Positions 4,058 to 5,495 of a DNA stretch of 5,495 nucleotides are shown here, one piece after another. This DNA is from Syntrophobacteria bacterium (GTDB taxonomy: Bacteria > Desulfobacterota > DSWW01), in the NCBI GenBank assembly GCA_030145435.1, contig JAQYVQ010000302.1, positions 1 to 5,495 of the forward strand, read 5' to 3'. The notes beneath the pieces were generated by a model, which saw only the letters and a list, made by a program, of their open reading frames with translations, made no database searches and was not told where the DNA came from. A program made the position numbers and the translations under genes. How positions within the stretch are numbered: the stretch's first letter is position 1; every line of letters starts with the position of its first letter.

Positions 4058-5495
4058 TTACCGGGCGCAACGACCCCCGAGATTGTTGCCGTGGCGGTCG
4101 GCATGGCAGAAGTCGCAGCGATTGGCCACGCGAAGGCCGAACTTATCGTGGTCCCAGGACCCGCCGCGCTTAACCGGAGCCACCCCACTTGCAGGACCTG
4201 TCGGATCGTCAGTAGGGCTGACAGAGTAAAAGTTTTCACTAAACCAATCGGCTACCCATTCCCAAACATTCCCAGCCATATCGTATAGCCCATAGCCGTT
4301 TGGTGCATAAGATTCAACCATGCTTGTATCCCCGATATTGAAATTGTAATTGGCATGCGTGCGCCAGATCCAATTCCCCCACGGATAGCGTTTTCCTTCC
4401 AAGCCACCCCGGGCCGCATACTCCCACTCTGCTTCGGTTGGTAATCGTTTGCCTGCCCAGGCACAATATTCAAATACTTGGTCCCACTCCATCCAGATCA
4501 CCGGGTAATCGTTATAGGCAGGATCACCATAATACGTTCCACGTGAATAGCTGCTGGAAGAGCTTGGTGCTGTGCATCCACTGTCTGCCACACATTCCGC
4601 GTATTCTGCGTTGGTTATCTCGTGGATGTCCATTTCAAAGGCTGATAGGCATACATTGTGTACAGGCAGTTCATCCGGCCAACCCTCTGCAAAAGCATCC
4701 CCCATGTTAAAGCATCCCGAAGGTATTGAGACCATGTCAGCACAGACCGCATAGCCTTCGTCAATAGAACCATAGCCTGCGTCCCCGGCACATTGATTAT
4801 CTAGCCCATCGCACAACTCAGGTGCTCCAGGGTAGACAGTCGCGTGATTGTCATCGCAGTCCGATTCCGGAAATGTACACAAACCACTGGCCGGATCACC
4901 ATACCCGTCTCCATCAGCATCCGTCGGACAGTTTTCACAATTGTCCCCGGTATATCCATCTATACAAGTACATTCGTACGTGCCAGGAACGCCTTCTGCG
5001 CAAGAGCCGCTGTTCAGGCATGGGCTAGGATCACATTCGTTTATATCCACCTCACAGCTATCTCCTTCATAACCAGTATCACACTCACAGATACCTGCAA
5101 CGCAAGTTCCATTCTCTCCACACTCTATCCCCACACAGGGGCCAGGCACGTCACAAGAATTTCCTATGTAGCCATCCGTACATACACAAACACCATCTTC
5201 GCAGGAACCATGCGCTCCGCACTCGATTCCGTCACACGGGTCAGGTTGTCGTTCAAGAACAATAGCTTTGGCTGCCTCTGTCTGGTACATTTTGTCGCCT
5301 GCAGGAGTTATATAAAGCTCGACAGGCAGAGTATGCGTGCCACTCGTGATTACTTCCTCAGTCTTTGGAGTAACTAGACAAACCATTCCTGAGGGAGGAT
5401 CACAAACAATGTCTTGCACGAACGTAGAATCGTAGCCAGCAGCAGTAACAGTCACGTCGGTATTCAAGTCTGCATCCAAAGTCGCAGCCCACGTC
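4058..5495 (-). CDS. Exported modular protein: EGF-like repeats, MopE-type metal-binding motif, SUMF1 domain (5' end outside window)
   Basis: The frame is open to the right edge, so the N-terminus, including any signal peptide, is missing. The TTG at 5479 is just a Leu codon, used here as residue 1 for numbering. Residues 1-78 look like a beta-rich region. Three six-cysteine EGF-like modules follow at 82-109, 115-142 and 149-181; the third opens with DINEC, a calcium-binding EGF signature. Residues 184-243 hold DADGDGYGD, DCDDN, PGAPELCDGLDNQC and DEG, the pattern of the MopE-type/thrombospondin-3-like metal-binding motif. Residues 249-473 form a SUMF1 (FGE-sulfatase) domain, with MVSIPSGCFNMG, YCAWAGKRLPTEAEWEYAARGG, NGYGLYDMAGNVWEWV in modified spacing, KRGGSW and a final RCAR. 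The two FGE active-site cysteines are absent (WDHDKFGLR follows GGS), so formylglycine-generating activity is unlikely; ligand binding or a structural role is more likely. Many disulfides imply a cell-surface or secreted location. No partner gene is evident. Confidence 0.94.
   Translation of the reverse strand, partial: TWAATLDADLNTDVTVTAAGYDSTFVQDIVCDPPSGMVCLVTPKTEEVITSGTHTLPVELYITPAGDKMYQTEAAKAIVLERQPDPCDGIECGAHGSCEDGVCVCTDGYIGNSCDVPGPCVGIECGENGTCVAGICECDTGYEGDSCEVDINECDPSPCLNSGSCAEGVPGTYECTCIDGYTGDNCENCPTDADGDGYGDPASGLCTFPESDCDDNHATVYPGAPELCDGLDNQCAGDAGYGSIDEGYAVCADMVSIPSGCFNMGDAFAEGWPDELPVHNVCLSAFEMDIHEITNAEYAECVADSGCTAPSSSSSYSRGTYYGDPAYNDYPVIWMEWDQVFEYCAWAGKRLPTEAEWEYAARGGLEGKRYPWGNWIWRTHANYNFNIGDTSMVESYAPNGYGLYDMAGNVWEWVADWFSENFYSVSPTDDPTGPASGVAPVKRGGSWDHDKFGLRVANRCDFCHADRHGNNLGGRCAR
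4751..4930 (-). other. MopE-type / thrombospondin-3-like metal-binding segment of the exported protein
   Basis: Residues 184-243 carry the acidic run DADGDGYGD (187-195), DCDDN (207-211), a PGA turn (217-219), CDGLDNQC (223-230) and DEG (240-242). This order is the recurrent pattern of extracellular proteins in Myxococcota and related phyla, named after the copper-binding MopE protein of methanotrophs. The Asp-rich loops are likely calcium sites, an inference. It links the EGF modules to the SUMF1 domain with almost no spacer. Confidence 0.75.
5054..5236 (-). repeat. Tandem pair of 33-residue EGF-like modules inside the SUMF1-domain gene
   Basis: Codons for Cys82 to Cys142 encode two modules with identical cysteine spacing, C-x4-C-x5-C-x4-C-x-C-x8-C, offset by 33 residues and sharing GIECG, GxxGxC and the DxGYxGxSC end. 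A third, longer module (4937-5035, C-x4-C-x5-C-x9-C-x-C-x8-C) follows and is the calcium-binding variant. The first two look like an internal duplication; the third is probably an older relative. Confidence 0.8.

Noticed and set aside
4844..5377. 177-codon plus-strand ORF antisense to the EGF region
   Set aside because: Its open frame is explained by the cysteine-rich coding strand opposite; the product is Thr/Ile/Ser-rich with no recognised motif.
5477..5479. TTG at 5479 as the start of the EGF/SUMF1 protein
   Set aside because: The frame continues open to the window edge, no ribosome binding site precedes it, and an exported protein of this kind needs a signal peptide that is not seen here.

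Overview
The window holds four protein-coding genes, two of them cut by its edges, and no RNA genes, transposons or CRISPR arrays that I can see. The gene content suggests a Gram-negative, probably anaerobic or facultative bacterium of the former Deltaproteobacteria (Desulfobacterota or Myxococcota type). The reasons are an RND exporter (needs two membranes), a flavodoxin with two [4Fe-4S] clusters, and a secreted EGF / MopE-type metal-binding / SUMF1-fold protein of a style common in those phyla. This placement is an inference from gene types only.

Layout. (1) Positions 1-1811, plus strand: the C-terminal ~600 residues of an RND efflux permease, high in GC and cut at the left edge. (2) Positions 1851-2630, minus strand: a complete 259-residue short-chain dehydrogenase/reductase (SDR), convergent with the RND gene across a 39-bp gap that holds a 12-bp palindrome. 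(3) Positions 2631-2806: a divergent intergenic region with an 18-bp operator-like dyad that overlaps candidate promoters for both flanking genes. (4) Positions 2807-3718, plus strand: a complete 303-residue flavodoxin-ferredoxin fusion with a strong ribosome binding site. (5) Positions 3719-4057: a 339-bp region between convergent genes with three weak hairpins and a possible 23-codon ORF. (6) Positions 4058-5495, minus strand: the C-terminal ~478 residues of an exported modular protein with three EGF-like repeats, a MopE/thrombospondin-3-like acidic motif and a SUMF1 (FGE-sulfatase) domain, cut at the right edge.

How the genes relate. The only pair with a visible regulatory link is the SDR and the flavodoxin-ferredoxin, which diverge from a shared dyad. 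They may belong to one redox response, with the fusion protein carrying low-potential electrons and the SDR acting on an unidentified alcohol or ketone. The RND gene differs in base composition from the rest and probably belongs to an operon to the left. The exported protein looks independent. I see no convincing new multi-gene system. The points most worth a second look are the shared dyad, the mixed motif set of the SDR, and the SUMF1 domain, which lacks the catalytic cysteines of true formylglycine-generating enzymes but has a CxxCH motif near its end.
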